From positions 1,168,054 through 1,232,053 of the forward strand of contig NW_004457695.1 of NCBI RefSeq assembly GCF_000203815.1: a stretch of DNA of 64,000 nucleotides. The letters run 5' to 3'. The translations under genes were made by a program, and so were the position numbers. The notes below the pieces were generated by a model. It was not told where the DNA came from. It did no database searches and saw only the letters and a list, made by a program, of their open reading frames with translations. Each line of letters starts with the position of its first letter. The first letter of the stretch is position 1. The DNA is from Cavenderia fasciculata. Taxonomy: Eukaryota > Evosea > Eumycetozoa > Acytosteliales > Cavenderiaceae. Shown here one piece after another: positions 26,141 to 37,132 of this stretch.

Positions 26141-27671
26141 TTATTTTCCAGTAGATGGTACAGGACTACTACTACTAGTTGTAACTATAGTTGATGGACT
26201 TGAAATTAATGTATTATTATTATTACTATTATTATTATTTAATCTTTCCCATTCAGGAACCTTTCTACCATTTTTAATGTATTGATCCAAAGTTAATTTT
26301 GTTGGAATAGTATCAAGAGAACCAATCATGGAAGCACCCAACCACATTAATGAATTTGGTTGGAATGAATGTTTAATAAATTCAAAGTGGTTCAATAAAC
26401 CTTTTAACTCTTCTTGTCCTCTTGGTTCTTGTTCCACTGTTGTACAACGCTTATTTAATTCTTGAATTAATCTAGTTTTAAATCCTGCAATCATTGTAGT
26501 ACCACCAATTAAAACAATATTATGACATAAACTTTTTCTAATATCAATATCACACTAAAAAAATGAAGAAAGAGATATTAATCTACAATACTCATTATTT
26601 TTTGGATTTCTATTTCTATTTCTATTTTTACATACATCTAATAAAGAATTAAGTATAATAGTAATGATATCATCATTTTCATTCATTTCATCTTCAATTG
26701 TAAAATTAAAGATTGATTTGGCAATATCTAGTCTTTGTTGAGCATCAAGTTGAATTGATATATTACCTTTTAATTGATAGGTGATTGGTGATACCTTTTC
26801 AATTGGATAATCCAATGGTGCCATAACAGTACATCTAACAATAATATCTTCTACCAATTGATCGGTCAATAAAGAATGGTGAATCGTTTGTAATTGGTCT
26901 TGTTGAGTGATGATTGTATTATTGATAGTATTTTTAAATTGACATTTCAATTGTAATTCTTTCAACATCCATTGTTTCAAACTATTAAATCCTCTATTTG
27001 TTGTTTTCATTGCTTTTAATATTCCAACTCCTTCATATACCTAAATAAATTGTAAAAGTTAATCACATATGTTATTTGTTTGTTTGTTTGTTTATATGTT
27101 TACATACAGGTAAAACTCTAGTTTCATTTAAACCACAATCAATAATAAAACCAGTAGTTCTAATAAGAGGTAAAAGACAAACCAATGGATTGACAAATGA
27201 TATACATGGTACATTGAATTGTTCAAACAACACTGATACCAATGCTTGTCTAAATAATCTAGGTACAAATATATTTTCAACAAGTATTATTTTTCTTTCT
27301 CCAGGGTCACATAATAAATATCTTTAAAAAAAAAAGATAAAGAAAAAGAGATTAGTAATTGTTGTCACAACCAAGATCTATCTATTCTATGTTTTGTTTG
27401 TTTCATACTTGAAAAAGATTTGATTTAAAAATATATATAATGATTCTTTTAATTGTTTTTGTAATGGTTGTTTAAATCTATCTTTATCTTTATCTTGTTG
27501 TTGTTCTTCGTTGTTATTTGTAAAAGATATTTCAGTACCACTTGATAAGAATGTTGATATATTTAAAGGTGATAGATCAGTATTGATGATGAATCTAGGT
27601 GTAGCTTCTTGAGTGTATCCACATTTTGTATATGCTCCTCCAATCTCTAATACAATTGATGATTTATCCAT
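26141..27671 (-). CDS. arp11: Actin-related protein Arp11 (ACTR10-like), dynactin pointed-end subunit
   Basis: Exons 27671-27409, 27321-27108, 27040-26636 and 26554-26141 give 431 aa with an intact frame. Actin-fold landmarks: VLEIGGAYTKCGY near the N-terminus, FIIDCGLNETRVLPVYEG (phosphate-2 loop region), CDIDIRKSLCHNIVLIGGTT, and LMWLGASMIGSLDTIP. The NLDS...C-IDTRK...N-V-IGGT and WLGG...Y...GR-PEW order matches ACTR10/Arp11, which caps the Arp1 filament of dynactin and helps dynein cargo attachment. The phosphate-1 loop is divergent (no DNGSG), as in Arp11. The C-terminus carries Asn and Ser tracts. Convergent with actin. Confidence 0.85.
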
Positions 27672-27980
27672 ATTTGATTTCTATTCTTCGTGCAAGTACA
27701 AAGTAAATAAAGATACCTAAGTTTCAATGAAATTCATTGGGCTTTGTGATCATCAAGACTTTTTTTTTTTTTGATTTGATTTTTTACAATTTTTTTTTTA
27801 AATATATTTATTTATTATTATTATTATTAATTAATATAATAAATCCCTTTTTTGTTTTGTTGTTATTATTATTATTGTTATTAATTTAACATTGATTTAA
27901 ATCAATCATTGGCGAGAGGTGGAGGAAAAAAAAAATAATCACATTTCTATCTTATCTATCTATTATAATATTTGTACATT
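27672..27980. other. AT-rich spacer
   Basis: About 310 bp between two minus-strand genes (Arp11 start and Vps32 end). Extremely AT-rich with T-runs and TTATTATTA repeats; presumably holds the Arp11 promoter and the Vps32 3' end. No gene seen. Confidence 0.5.
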
Positions 27981-28774
27981 TTACATTGCTAAACTTTCTT
28001 CTAAAGCTCTATATTCTTCCTCTTCCTTTGAGAGTTCAGGTCTGACGGTAGAGGCAGTAGGGAATTTGATTTGTGGTTCTTTGGTTGGTGGTGCCTTGAT
28101 GTTGAGGAGTTGAGAGTCTAGTGATTCCTGTTCCAATTCCTCGAGTTCACGCAACAAATCGTCTTCGTCGTCCAATTGAGTGCCAAGTGGTTGAGAGATG
28201 GCACGTGAAATCTCTTCGTGTACTTCCATTTGTGTTTGAATCTCTTCGATCGTGTCGTCGACCTTTTCCACCGTTAAATTGTTTTGTAATTCCTTCAAGT
28301 GGTGTGCTCCACTTCTCATTGAATCCATAATCTCCATATTCATCTTTGCATTTTCTAATGCAAATATCTAAATTGAAAAAGAAAAAGATATATTGATTAA
28401 TATTTTGACTATTATTATTGTTATTGTTGTTACATACTTGAGTTGAAAGTGTATCGAATGTTCCTTGTAATTTATTAACTTCATTTTGATATGTATTTCT
28501 TTGTTTAAGACATAATAGAGCCTCTGTATGGATAGATATGATTAGACAGATTAGTAAATCATGATATACTAATATATTATATAGGTTTTTGTGTTTCAAG
28601 AAACCTACCTCTTTTCTTTTTCTTTGCAACAAACATCTTTGCTTCTTCTTCCTTTCTATCGGCCTTTTCTTGTAAGAACTTTTGTCTCTTTTCCAACATC
28701 TCTATAGTTTGTCTCAATCTTGCGATTGTCTCCTGTGTATTTGGAGCTGATTTAGTTCTACCAAACAATTTCAT
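27981..28774 (-). CDS. vps32: ESCRT-III subunit Vps32 (Snf7/CHMP4)
   Basis: Exons 28774-28609, 28523-28438 and 28367-27981 give 212 aa. The start MKLFGRTKSAPNTQETIARL and the following RQTIEMLEKRQKFLQEKADR helix are typical of Snf7/CHMP4, with a basic alpha1-alpha2 core, an acidic second half (DDTIEEIQTQMEVHEEISRA) and the acidic C-terminal helix YRALEESLAM, which fits a MIM-like Vps4 contact. Vps32 is the main filament-forming ESCRT-III protein in endosomal sorting, cytokinesis and membrane repair. Length matches the family. Introns begin GTAGGT and GTATGT. Confidence 0.9.
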
Positions 28775-29494
28775 TTTTCTCTATATTTATATCTCTCTAA
28801 AAAGGGATTATATGTGTAATGTTATTTCTTATTTCTTTATAGTTTTGAAGAAAAAAAAGTATAAGTTTACAATGTTCTCTTCTCTACTCTATTGATCTAT
28901 CGCCTCTTCTATTCTATTCCCTTTAAACATACACAAAAATTGATAAAAGATTATAATCAAATCAACCAATTATATTTGTAATGAGGTGTAGTAGTAATCG
29001 TTATCTTTCAAAAAAGGTTGACTACTCTATAATGATATATAATACTGCTGCAACTATAATATTAATGTATGTTGCTGCTGCTATTGTTATTGTACTTGTA
29101 CTTTAGACAAACAAACTAATATGAAAAAAAGGGTAGACAGAGTTAAATGAAATTAATAATAAACAAAAATATACAAAACTAGTTTGAGGGGTCAAAAAAT
29201 AAAGTTATGAAAATTGAAAAAAAAAGGTTGCCCTTGAAAGTTGGGAATAGGGTTTTTTGATAATTAAGGTGATCCAAGGAAAGATTCTCTCTCTCTTTTT
29301 GAATTCTCATTTCTGATTGAATTTTTATGAAATCTTATTTTTTATATATTTTAAATTATATAATTTAATAAATAATTATTAGTATTTCGTATAGTTTATT
29401 TTTAGTTTTAGTTTTCTTTTTTTTTTTTTTTTGTTTTTTTGTTTATAGTTTTTTATAATCTTTGAAATTAATTTTATAACCTCCGGAAAATTTC
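28775..29494. other. Spacer without recognisable gene
   Basis: A 720-bp stretch between two minus-strand genes. It is AT-rich, with a T-run at 29410-29431. Short GCTGCTGCT segments occur near 29070-29080. No frame, tRNA or repeated element stood out. Confidence 0.45.
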
Positions 29495-30977
29495 TTATCT
29501 ACCGTGAGCAGACGATAAATGGGCTGGCATGTCTAAATATTAATAGAAAAAGAAAGAAGAAAATTGTTAATACCAAAAAAGAAAATATTGGAAACAATAG
29601 GATTTTTTTTTTTTTTTTAGATAGAGTAGAAATAGAATAAAGAGTAGAAAGAATAGGGAGTTTCAGTTTCAATTTCAATTTTCATACCTCTACCCAAATA
29701 AATTATACCACATACACCACAAGTATATTTTTTGGATTGACAAATATCATGATGGTCTTGGTATTGTAGGTACTGGACAACGTTGTTACAGAGTGGACAT
29801 TTTACATTTCTAAATAAACAATCCCTATTTTTGTGTTGAGGCAATTGATCATGGAAAAGTTTCACTCCACACAAATCACAATCCATTAATTTTCGTATTG
29901 GTATAGGTTGAGGTTGTTGTTGCTGCGTTTCGGCTTGATATTGAACCATGCCTCTATTATTATTATTTGTTTGATTATTATAGTTGATATCACGGTGGTT
30001 AGCATTAAAGTTTGAATGATTATTATTAATATTAATATCCTGTTTTCGTTGAGTTGGTGGTTGAGATTGGTTAGAAGATGTGAAATGATTATTATGGGTA
30101 GAATGATAGGAAGAATATGGAGTATTTTGAAATTTATCTATATAAATAATATATGGTAATATATGGGATAGAAAGAGAGAAAGAGAGAAAGAGAGAGTTT
30201 GGAGTAATTTAATTAATATTTACTTATGCTTTTATGGTGACGGTGTTTACCGCTGCCACGGATATTGTCGTTATATTGGGGGGTCTGATAACCTTCATAA
30301 TTCTGGTTGTCATTGTACCCACCAAAACATTGATATCTACCTATGGCCGGATGGAAAGCTTCTCCAGATGATGTATTTGAATCTCTTGTGCTTGGTTGAC
30401 GACTTGATGATTGTCTTGATGGATCATAATTATTATTATTGTTGCTATACAAATCTTCATAGTTGTAATTGGCTCTATAATCATTGTCTGTTGATGATGA
30501 ACGATTTCTATTACCATTGTTACCATTATTACTATTACTTCTACCACCAGTACTATTACTATTGGGTTGAGAATTGTAATCCAAATTGGTTCTTCTTGGA
30601 GGTGGTTCAGTTCTACTACGGGCTCTAGTTTCAGCAGATGCTTGGTTTTCCTTGTTTTGCAACTCGATTGCCAAATCATGATCTTGGAGGTATTGACGTT
30701 TCTTTTCTTCAATATCTCTCCATGCCTTGTTTTGTTCATCATCAAAATTATTTAAACTATTTCCACTTTCAAATGAAACTCCATTTGATGATTCTGGGAA
30801 AACAGCTTCTCCTCCTACCTTTTGATTATCATCATTTGTTGTTGTTGTAGTTGTTGTTGATTGATGGAAAAATAATATTGGTTGTTGATGTTGATTATGA
30901 TAAACTTGTTGATTTGCATATGGATTTTGGTGATATTGTTGTTGTGCTTGTTGTTGTAACATCATTTGTTGTTGTGC

Positions 30978-31024
<47 letters not shown>

Positions 31025-32524
31025 GCAACATCATTTGTTGTTGTTGTTGTGCTTGTTGTTGTTGAGGTAATAAATCACTAAATAATGATTGACCACTTGA
31101 TAAAAGTTGTTGATTATTATTCATTTGATTTGGTGCAGGTAAAGCCAACATTGGTTGTTGTTGTTGTTGTTGTGATTGATTAAAGAAACCATTATTACTA
31201 TTATTCATTCCTCCATTACCATTCATACTATTATTCGTCATTCCATTATTATTCATGGCTTGTTGTTGTAAATGATATTGTTGTTGTTGTAATTGTAATT
31301 GTTGTTGTTGAATTTGTTGTTGTTGTAATAAAAGTTGATCCATCTTTTCAGTTCCTTGTTGTTGGTTCTTTTTGTCATGGATACTGGTTGGAGGAGATCT
31401 TGGTGTGGGTTGTTGAAGTGTAACCTTTTGATAGAATGAAGATTTCTCTTTGAGATAATGGTGTTGATCAAATGGTTCCTTTGAGAATGGTGGGAATGAT
31501 TCCTTTGTATTGGCAGAAGCTGGTTTATCATTGAAATAAGCATTCTCTTCTCTAAATGGATTAAATGGTTTACCACCATCAGATGAAGATGAAGATGAAG
31601 AATTTGAACTATTAATCTTTGATGGTGTGGATGCAGATGAAGTATCAATTCTTGTTGTTGAATCATTATTATTATTGTTGTTTGACAAGACTGATAAACT
31701 TTCAAATTCTCTTGAGAGGGATTGTCTAGAATCAACATTTGTCTTTCTCTCTGATGATGAGTTGTTGACAGACAATGATTTTGGAGTCATGTGAGCAACA
31801 TTTGATGATGATGGTGTGTTGGATGACATGGTCTTGGGAGAATTAGAGATACTGACAGCTTTGGGAGTTGTATTGGCCGATGCTCTCATTGGTGACTTTA
31901 ACATGTCGGCCGATACACTCTTGTCCAACCATTTCTTGTCAATGTATTTCATCTTTATAAACTCTCTAACACGTTTCTCATCCGATGGCAATGGAATTGA
32001 AAACTGCTTATCAGTCCATGAATGCATCCATACCTCCTTTGCCTTTTCATTACCAGTACTCTTTAACTTTTCAACCTCTTCATCTGAAAACTTATCAGAT
32101 GACAATGTCTTTACTCTAAATCCTAATTCTCGACTAAACAAACAAACAAACAAACAAATCAATATTAGATTACTTAAGTACATCCATCATTAATCATCAT
32201 CATCATCATCATCATCATCTTTATCTCTACTTACTGAATAGCACCACAAACTGAACAAACAAAAGTTCCAAAAGTTGTATTTAAGTATCTTGGAAACTAA
32301 AATTAAAATAAAAGATTATTTGAATAAAAATTAAAATATTAGTTTTCTTTTTCTTTTTTGCTCTCTCCTCTTGTGCGCTCTCTCTTTCTATTTTGTGATT
32401 ATTTATTTATTTATTTATTTCTACTTACACTATCTGTACAATCTGCACATTTACTATTTACATCCAATTCTCTTAGATCCCACAATAGGGTCTCGTTTTT
32501 ACTCTTTTCCATCATCATGGTCAT
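29495..32524 (-). CDS. AGFG-like ArfGAP with poly-Gln middle and C-terminal zinc-finger domain, 5 exons
   Basis: Exons 32524-32429, 32296-32235, 32133-30224, 30137-29688 and 29532-29495 join into 851 aa. The N-terminus is an ArfGAP zinc finger: C26, C29, C46, C49 with C-x2-C-x16-C-x2-C spacing and the arginine finger R54 in AIHRELGFRVKTLS; the spacing and the KEVW...IKMKYIDKKW stretch resemble AGFG/HRB. It should stimulate GTP hydrolysis on Arf proteins. A long Ser/Asn/Gln region with a run of about 20 Gln follows. The C-terminus has three Cys/His units (CDLC...H...C, CPLC...H...C, CGVC...H...H) like TRAF-type fingers; the last exon of 38 nt supplies the final two His (DMPAHLSSAHGR). Several Met codons cluster at the start, so the first few residues are uncertain. 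Confidence 0.8.
30940..31070 (-). repeat. CAA/TTG trinucleotide tract encoding poly-Gln
   Basis: TTG repeats on the plus strand, CAA on the coding strand, encoding a long Gln-rich run in the middle of the ArfGAP protein, interrupted by Met-Met-Leu and Ala. Coding low complexity. Confidence 0.85.
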
Positions 32525-33199
32525 TTCAAATAATAAATAATATAAATAATATAAAAGAGGAAGAAGGTCTGATTTTGTTGTTGTAACTAACTTCTATAAT
32601 AATAATATCTCTCTTCTCTGTGTGTGTGTGATATGTGTGTTGGTTGAGTGTCTTTTTTAAATTTATAAAAGGAAATAAATAAATAAATAGAATAGAATAA
32701 TATTAAATTTTAAGACCACAAAATAATAATAATAATAATAAAGACAGTACTAGAGGACACTTCTTTCTACTATAGTAAAAAAAATACTTCCAATTGGAAT
32801 GTTTAAAGTAATAATTATCATAACATGCCAAGAAGAGAAACAACAACATACATACATATAAAAATAGATGGTGGTAGTGTGTAGGAGGAGGTAGGGGGTG
32901 GGTATTCTTTTAATTCTAGTTTTTTATATTAAAAACGTCACCTATCCTTTTTTGTAAAATTCATTATTCATCATTCTAATGAAATTTTTTTTTCCAACCA
33001 ACACCAAAAAAAGTAATCCAATTTCAACTCTTTGTCTACTTTCACAGAATCGTATATACGTAATACTTTTTGAAACTAAAAAGAAAACTAATTAAAATTT
33101 TTTAAATCTTTCATTTTTAGAGGGTAATATTATTATTATTATTATTATTATAAGTTATTTTTTATTTGTTATTATTTTTGTTATTTAATGTTTGTTGTG
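32525..33199. other. AT-rich spacer
   Basis: A 675-bp region between two minus-strand genes. It includes a short TG repeat (32617-32630), GGTGGTAGTGTGTAGGAGG-type G-rich sequence around 32870-32905 and many AAT/TTA repeats. Probably the ArfGAP promoter. No gene recognised. Confidence 0.45.
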
Positions 33200-34776
33200 T
33201 TACAAATGAACATCATTTGGATGAGATGCTACAATACTTGAAGAACGTTTGTTTTTTTCTTCAACGATGACTTGTTTGCCGAGGAGAGAGAGGAAAAAGT
33301 TGGAAACACGAATGTTTAGACGGAAATGATAGAATACAAAATAAAAGCCGGCAAATGAAATCCAACCGATGATGAGGAGGATGAGAGGGACGAATCGGGC
33401 CACATTGTCAGACATGGCAATCCAAGAGGTGACAGTGGCAATGATACAAAACGTAAAGAATGCCGTACGCATTCTATTGACCCACGATACAATACATGGT
33501 TCCAACCACACATTGATCACTAAAAATACAACATTGACAACGCTGACTGCCACCAAATAGACGGCAACATAGGATGTGGCAAACACTGTCATGGCGGCCA
33601 ATATAACCTTGCCCTGTACAAATATAAATACTACACGTGGCTTAAACTTGATATCACTAATATTTTGTGTCTGTGATTGTGCAAACGATGCCGCTGGATA
33701 ATACATAATCAATGCTACCAATGAACATACAATAAATGGTATATGTACTTTTCTTAAACAATCAATTGATGTATTTGAATCTAATGTTGCCATATCATCC
33801 TTAAACTAATATATATAAGGTATAAATAATTAATTAAAATGATATATATATATTTAATTTATCTTCAAGTTACTTACAGTACAATCAATACCACCAAACA
33901 TTGTAGAAATGACAGGTAAATACATTGTATTGACTAAAAACCATAAAATGGAATAAATCTTTTGTTGATACTTTGTTACAAATCCTGCTGTATATGCTTC
34001 TCCACTAAATTAAAAGGATTAAATATAAATATTTTGATTTGATTTGATTTGTTTTGTTTTGTTTTCTATAACCTACAATCTTCTTGTAAAGAAATGTAAT
34101 AATAATCTAACAGATACAACGAAAATATAGGGAGAGAAAGCAATACCAAATAAAATCCAATACATGACATTAAAGACACTACCAGATGCATAGGGAACAG
34201 CCAAATAATTTGAATTTCTCAATGCCTCACTACCTGTATACTCTGCACCTTCATTCCAACTAAAACTACAAAGTTGAACAAATTCTATCACTATACCAAT
34301 AATTGCTGTTACATTTGAGAAATTTAAACTTAATTCATTTCCTTCTGGATCCTATATAAAAATAAATAAATAAATTAATAATTAATATTTAAGAGAATAT
34401 ATTATATATATATATTATTTGGTTTAAGTTTGTTTTGTTTTACCTCCCAAGCATGTTGTTCACCACCAAGATAATATATACACCATAGACAAATAAAGAG
34501 ACAAATTAAAAAGGTTGCAAAGAGTATACGAAAGAGTACACCGTTTGCATAGAGTTCGATCTTGTCAATGATACCAGATGGAATGGTGATGGTGAGAATG
34601 GCGACAATGATCGATGCTACCAAAAACCCAATACCAATACGTTTGAATGGGATGGCTGATCGCTTGGCATCGCCTGCCGCAACATCATCCTCAATATCAA
34701 TGTCGGGGTCATCTTCAAGTCGGTTATCAAAACTCTGCGTACTCGTTGTTCTTGCTGTCGATGATTGTCCTGTCAT
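33200..34776 (-). CDS. Multipass membrane protein of unknown function, 4 exons
   Basis: Exons 34776-34444, 34351-34077, 34004-33878 and 33805-33200 give 446 aa. After a 45-residue polar, acidic N-terminus there are about eight to nine hydrophobic segments, for example IGFLVASIIVAILTITIP, FRILFATFLICLFICLWC, VMYWILFGIAFSPYIFVVS, LRKVHIPFIVCSLVALIM and FVPLILLIIGWISFAGFYF. A CLRK...P...A pattern and an acidic loop with a conserved-looking DCTFKDDMAT precede the last five helices. The tail is short and cytosolic-looking. I do not recognise the family; transporter, channel or sensor cannot be separated from sequence alone. Confidence 0.7.
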
Positions 34777-35516
34777 GATGATTGATTACAAATAAATAAA
34801 TATTATCGATCCTTCTAAACGATCGTTTTGTCTTTTTTTTAAAATAAAAAACAAGGTTAGTTAAACATATAGATAAATAACTCTCTCTCTCTCTCTTTAA
34901 CCAACACAGTATCATTGTTTATAGAACATACGAAATATAGTTTAGAACTGTCTGTCTGTCTGTCTCTCAACTACAACAACAACTACTACTATTCTTGTGT
35001 AATAATACAATATGATCAAATACTACTTCTGCTTGTCTAGTCTAAGTGTTTTTGATCAATCAACAATCAATGATGGATTGGATGGTGAAGAACTATAGCT
35101 GTAGCTGTTGGGATACTACTGCTATTACTACTACTGTTGTTGTTATTGTCTACTAGTACAAAGAAAAAATGATGAAAGAAAGTGTGGACAGACTCTCTTT
35201 GGTTATAAATAGACCAATGGGGTGGGGATGGGCGATGTTTAAAATCAACCGAGAGGGAAAAATAAATCAAAATAATTTTTTGCTGCAGAAACAGATAAAA
35301 AACCGTTTGAATCATGAGGAGGAGAACTGATTCGTTTTTTTTTTGTCTCAGAGTTAAGAGTACATATGTATGTATGTATTTATTTACATGTAAATACACC
35401 ATACATTTAATATTAATACTAAATATTAAATATTATTAAATGTTTGAGATGGTATTTTTTATTGTATTTGGTCATTGAGTGAGAAAGATATTGGTATTCA
35501 TATTGATATTGATGGT

Positions 35517-35664
35517 CCGGTTGATCAACCGGAGATAAAGGAAGGAAGGCTCATCTGTGTCCCGATATCACTCACAGTTGCCCTGTGAATGTGGGACACA
35601 GTTGAACCTTCAGTGATCCCATACAGACTTTGAGAATATTCTCTTTCGTGATGGGGATTGAAGG
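35517..35664. ncRNA. Candidate structured RNA with nested stems
   Basis: Exact inverted repeats follow each other: the 16-bp palindrome CCGGTTGATCAACCGG (35517-35532); CTGTGTCCC 35555-35563 pairing with GGGACACAG 35593-35601 around an inner CACAG/CTGTG stem (35573-35577, 35583-35587); CCTTCA plus ATCCC (35607-35620) pairing with GGGAT plus TGAAGG (35654-35664) around GAGAATATTCTC (35632-35643). Such nesting in a less AT-rich island of an AT-rich spacer suggests a folded RNA. The strand cannot be told. No known RNA family recognised. Confidence 0.4.
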
Positions 35665-35824
35665 GTAACCAAAAAAGAAGATGGATGACCTAATACTGCC
35701 ATCAATATTTATTCAACTGATAGATCTAGCACAATAAAGCTAGCAAAAAACTCTTACCTTTTGTTGTTGTTGTGAAAAGTGGTAATATTAGTTAAAGATT
35801 ATTATTATTATTATTAATCAATTT

Positions 35825-35953
35825 GGTCACCCACATATGATGTGCAAAGGATATGATCTATCATATGACCCGACCTGGTATTCAAATATCTATACTTGGA
35901 TTGTGTCGCCGGCTTTGAAAAAGGAGAGATTAAATTTCGTATCCGAGACCAGG
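35825..35953. ncRNA. Second candidate structured segment
   Basis: CATATGAT (35834-35841) pairs with ATCATATG (35860-35867) with flanking GGT/ACC, and CCTGGT (35874-35879) can pair with ACCAGG (35948-35953). Less AT-rich than the surroundings, and both strands lack a convincing protein. May belong to the same transcript as the preceding structured segment. Weak evidence. Confidence 0.22.
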
Positions 35954-36191
35954 CAACTTCATCATAGAGGAGGGAATCTGATGAGATTCTTGGGTACCGA
36001 CCATTGTCCCTTTTCACGCGTCTTGGATATTTTCTTTTACACATTTTAAAATATTTAAATTTTCGGGATGTTTTGACAAGCCAACGAGAGTCTCAAGCCC
36101 TCCTGTGGGTTTCAACAACAGTTGAGTCTTAATTGTTGATCAACTACACCCCTTTATATTATTTATTATATTCAAATAGATAAAAAGTAAA

Positions 36192-36519
36192 ATGAAATCT
36201 GTATTAGTTATTTTAGTTTGTATTTTGTTGGCATCAGCTTTTGCTATCCCAACCACCATTGTTACCGATGTAACCAAACCTTCAATGTGTCCAGGCATCA
36301 AGTCTAAAATGATGTGCGTCATTGCTGGTCAAGTATGTACTAGATATCTAGAGATAGAGCCTCTATAAATATATATAAATAAATGTTAAGATGATAATCA
36401 ATATTTCAATATTTAACACTTTCACCTTTTTTTTTTTTTTTTTTGATATTTTAGGTTTGGTAGGAGTAAAAAGAAAAAGAAAAAAAAAGTAACTATTACT
36501 AATATTATTATTATATTTT

Positions 36520-36565
<46 letters not shown>

Positions 36566-36771
36566 GTATTTGGGAGCATGGAAAGTGTATCGCTAATCCA
36601 TTCACTTACGAACAACAAGTTGAAGAACCAACCACCCAAGATGTTGAAGAGGACCTTATTGGTAACAATGACTGGGCTTGTAACACCTTGAACACACAAT
36701 TAAAGTGTGATACTCTCGGAGTACTCGGCGGTCATTGTTTCTGGTACGATGGTAAATGCAGAACCCTCTAA
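36192..36771 (+). CDS. Small secreted Cys-rich protein, 3 exons including a 5-nt microexon
   Basis: Best model: exon 36192-36332, microexon 36455-36459 (GTTTG) and exon 36567-36771, giving 116 aa. Residues 1-18 are a signal peptide (MKSVLVILVCILLASAFA). The mature protein has two similar Cys-rich units: MCPGIKSKMMCVIAGQ followed by VCIWEHGKC, and CNTLNTQLKCDTLG followed by HCFWYDGKC; both end in C-[IF]-W-x-x-G-K-C. The VC needed for the first unit is only obtained with the microexon, flanked by TTTTAG before and GTAGGA after. Without it, using AG at 36575-36576 would give a shorter protein lacking this Cys. The second intron is mostly a CT repeat. Function unknown; likely secreted or vacuolar. 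Confidence 0.65.
36522..36561 (+). repeat. (CT)n dinucleotide repeat in intron
   Basis: About 20 CT units immediately before the 3' splice site CATTAG of the small secreted protein gene. It probably acts as the pyrimidine tract for that acceptor. Confidence 0.9.
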
Positions 36772-37132
36772 ATAGTTTTGGATCATCAATTCAACCAATA
36801 AATAATCTATAGGATACATTACATTTGTAAAACTATAGTTATTTATCCAAAAGTTTCCCCATCACAAGATAATTATTGATTCCAAAAAAAAAGGGGTAAT
36901 CTCAATAACAAAATATGTTTACGATTCGCATTATTAATTGAACACAAAATACAAATACAATGCATATTATATAATATAATTAACTAGACTGCGGGCTGCA
37001 GCGAGATGTCCATAAATACCTTAGAGGTTGAAACAACACGCAAAAAATCACCATAAATAAACAACAACTACAACAATAAGATCAATATTGATTTGATTAA
37101 ACAATTCTAGTTTATTATTATCCAGAGTTAAT
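36772..37132. other. Convergent spacer holding a duplicated L22 fragment
   Basis: A 361-bp region between the secreted protein stop and the L22 stop. Apart from the duplicated 95-bp L22 segment (36957-37051) it is AT-rich. Confidence 0.5.
36957..37051. repeat. 95-bp direct repeat, downstream copy
   Basis: Identical by eye, base for base, to 37273-37367 at an offset of 316 bp. It contains the last 32 nt of L22 exon 2 (on the minus strand) plus the first 63 nt of intron 2, now placed beyond the L22 stop codon. Sequence diverges abruptly on both sides. Confidence 0.9.

Larger units (their letters stand above)
34777..36191. other. Long gene-free region with structured elements
   Basis: About 1.4 kb between a minus-strand gene start and a plus-strand gene start. 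The outer parts are AT-rich promoter-like sequence; the middle (about 35500-36110) is clearly less AT-rich, lacks a good coding frame and contains several exact inverted repeats, listed separately. A few TGTC repeats (34951-34964) and TATG repeats (35362-35376) also occur. Confidence 0.5.

Noticed and set aside
35814-36044. Opposite-strand 76-codon frame
   Set aside because: No homology features; overlaps the inverted repeats and lacks splice or family support.
36569-36578. Simple two-exon model of the small secreted protein using the AG at 36575-36576
   Set aside because: It keeps frame but deletes the C-I-W part of the repeated Cys motif; the microexon model fits the internal repeat better. 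Kept as the alternative.
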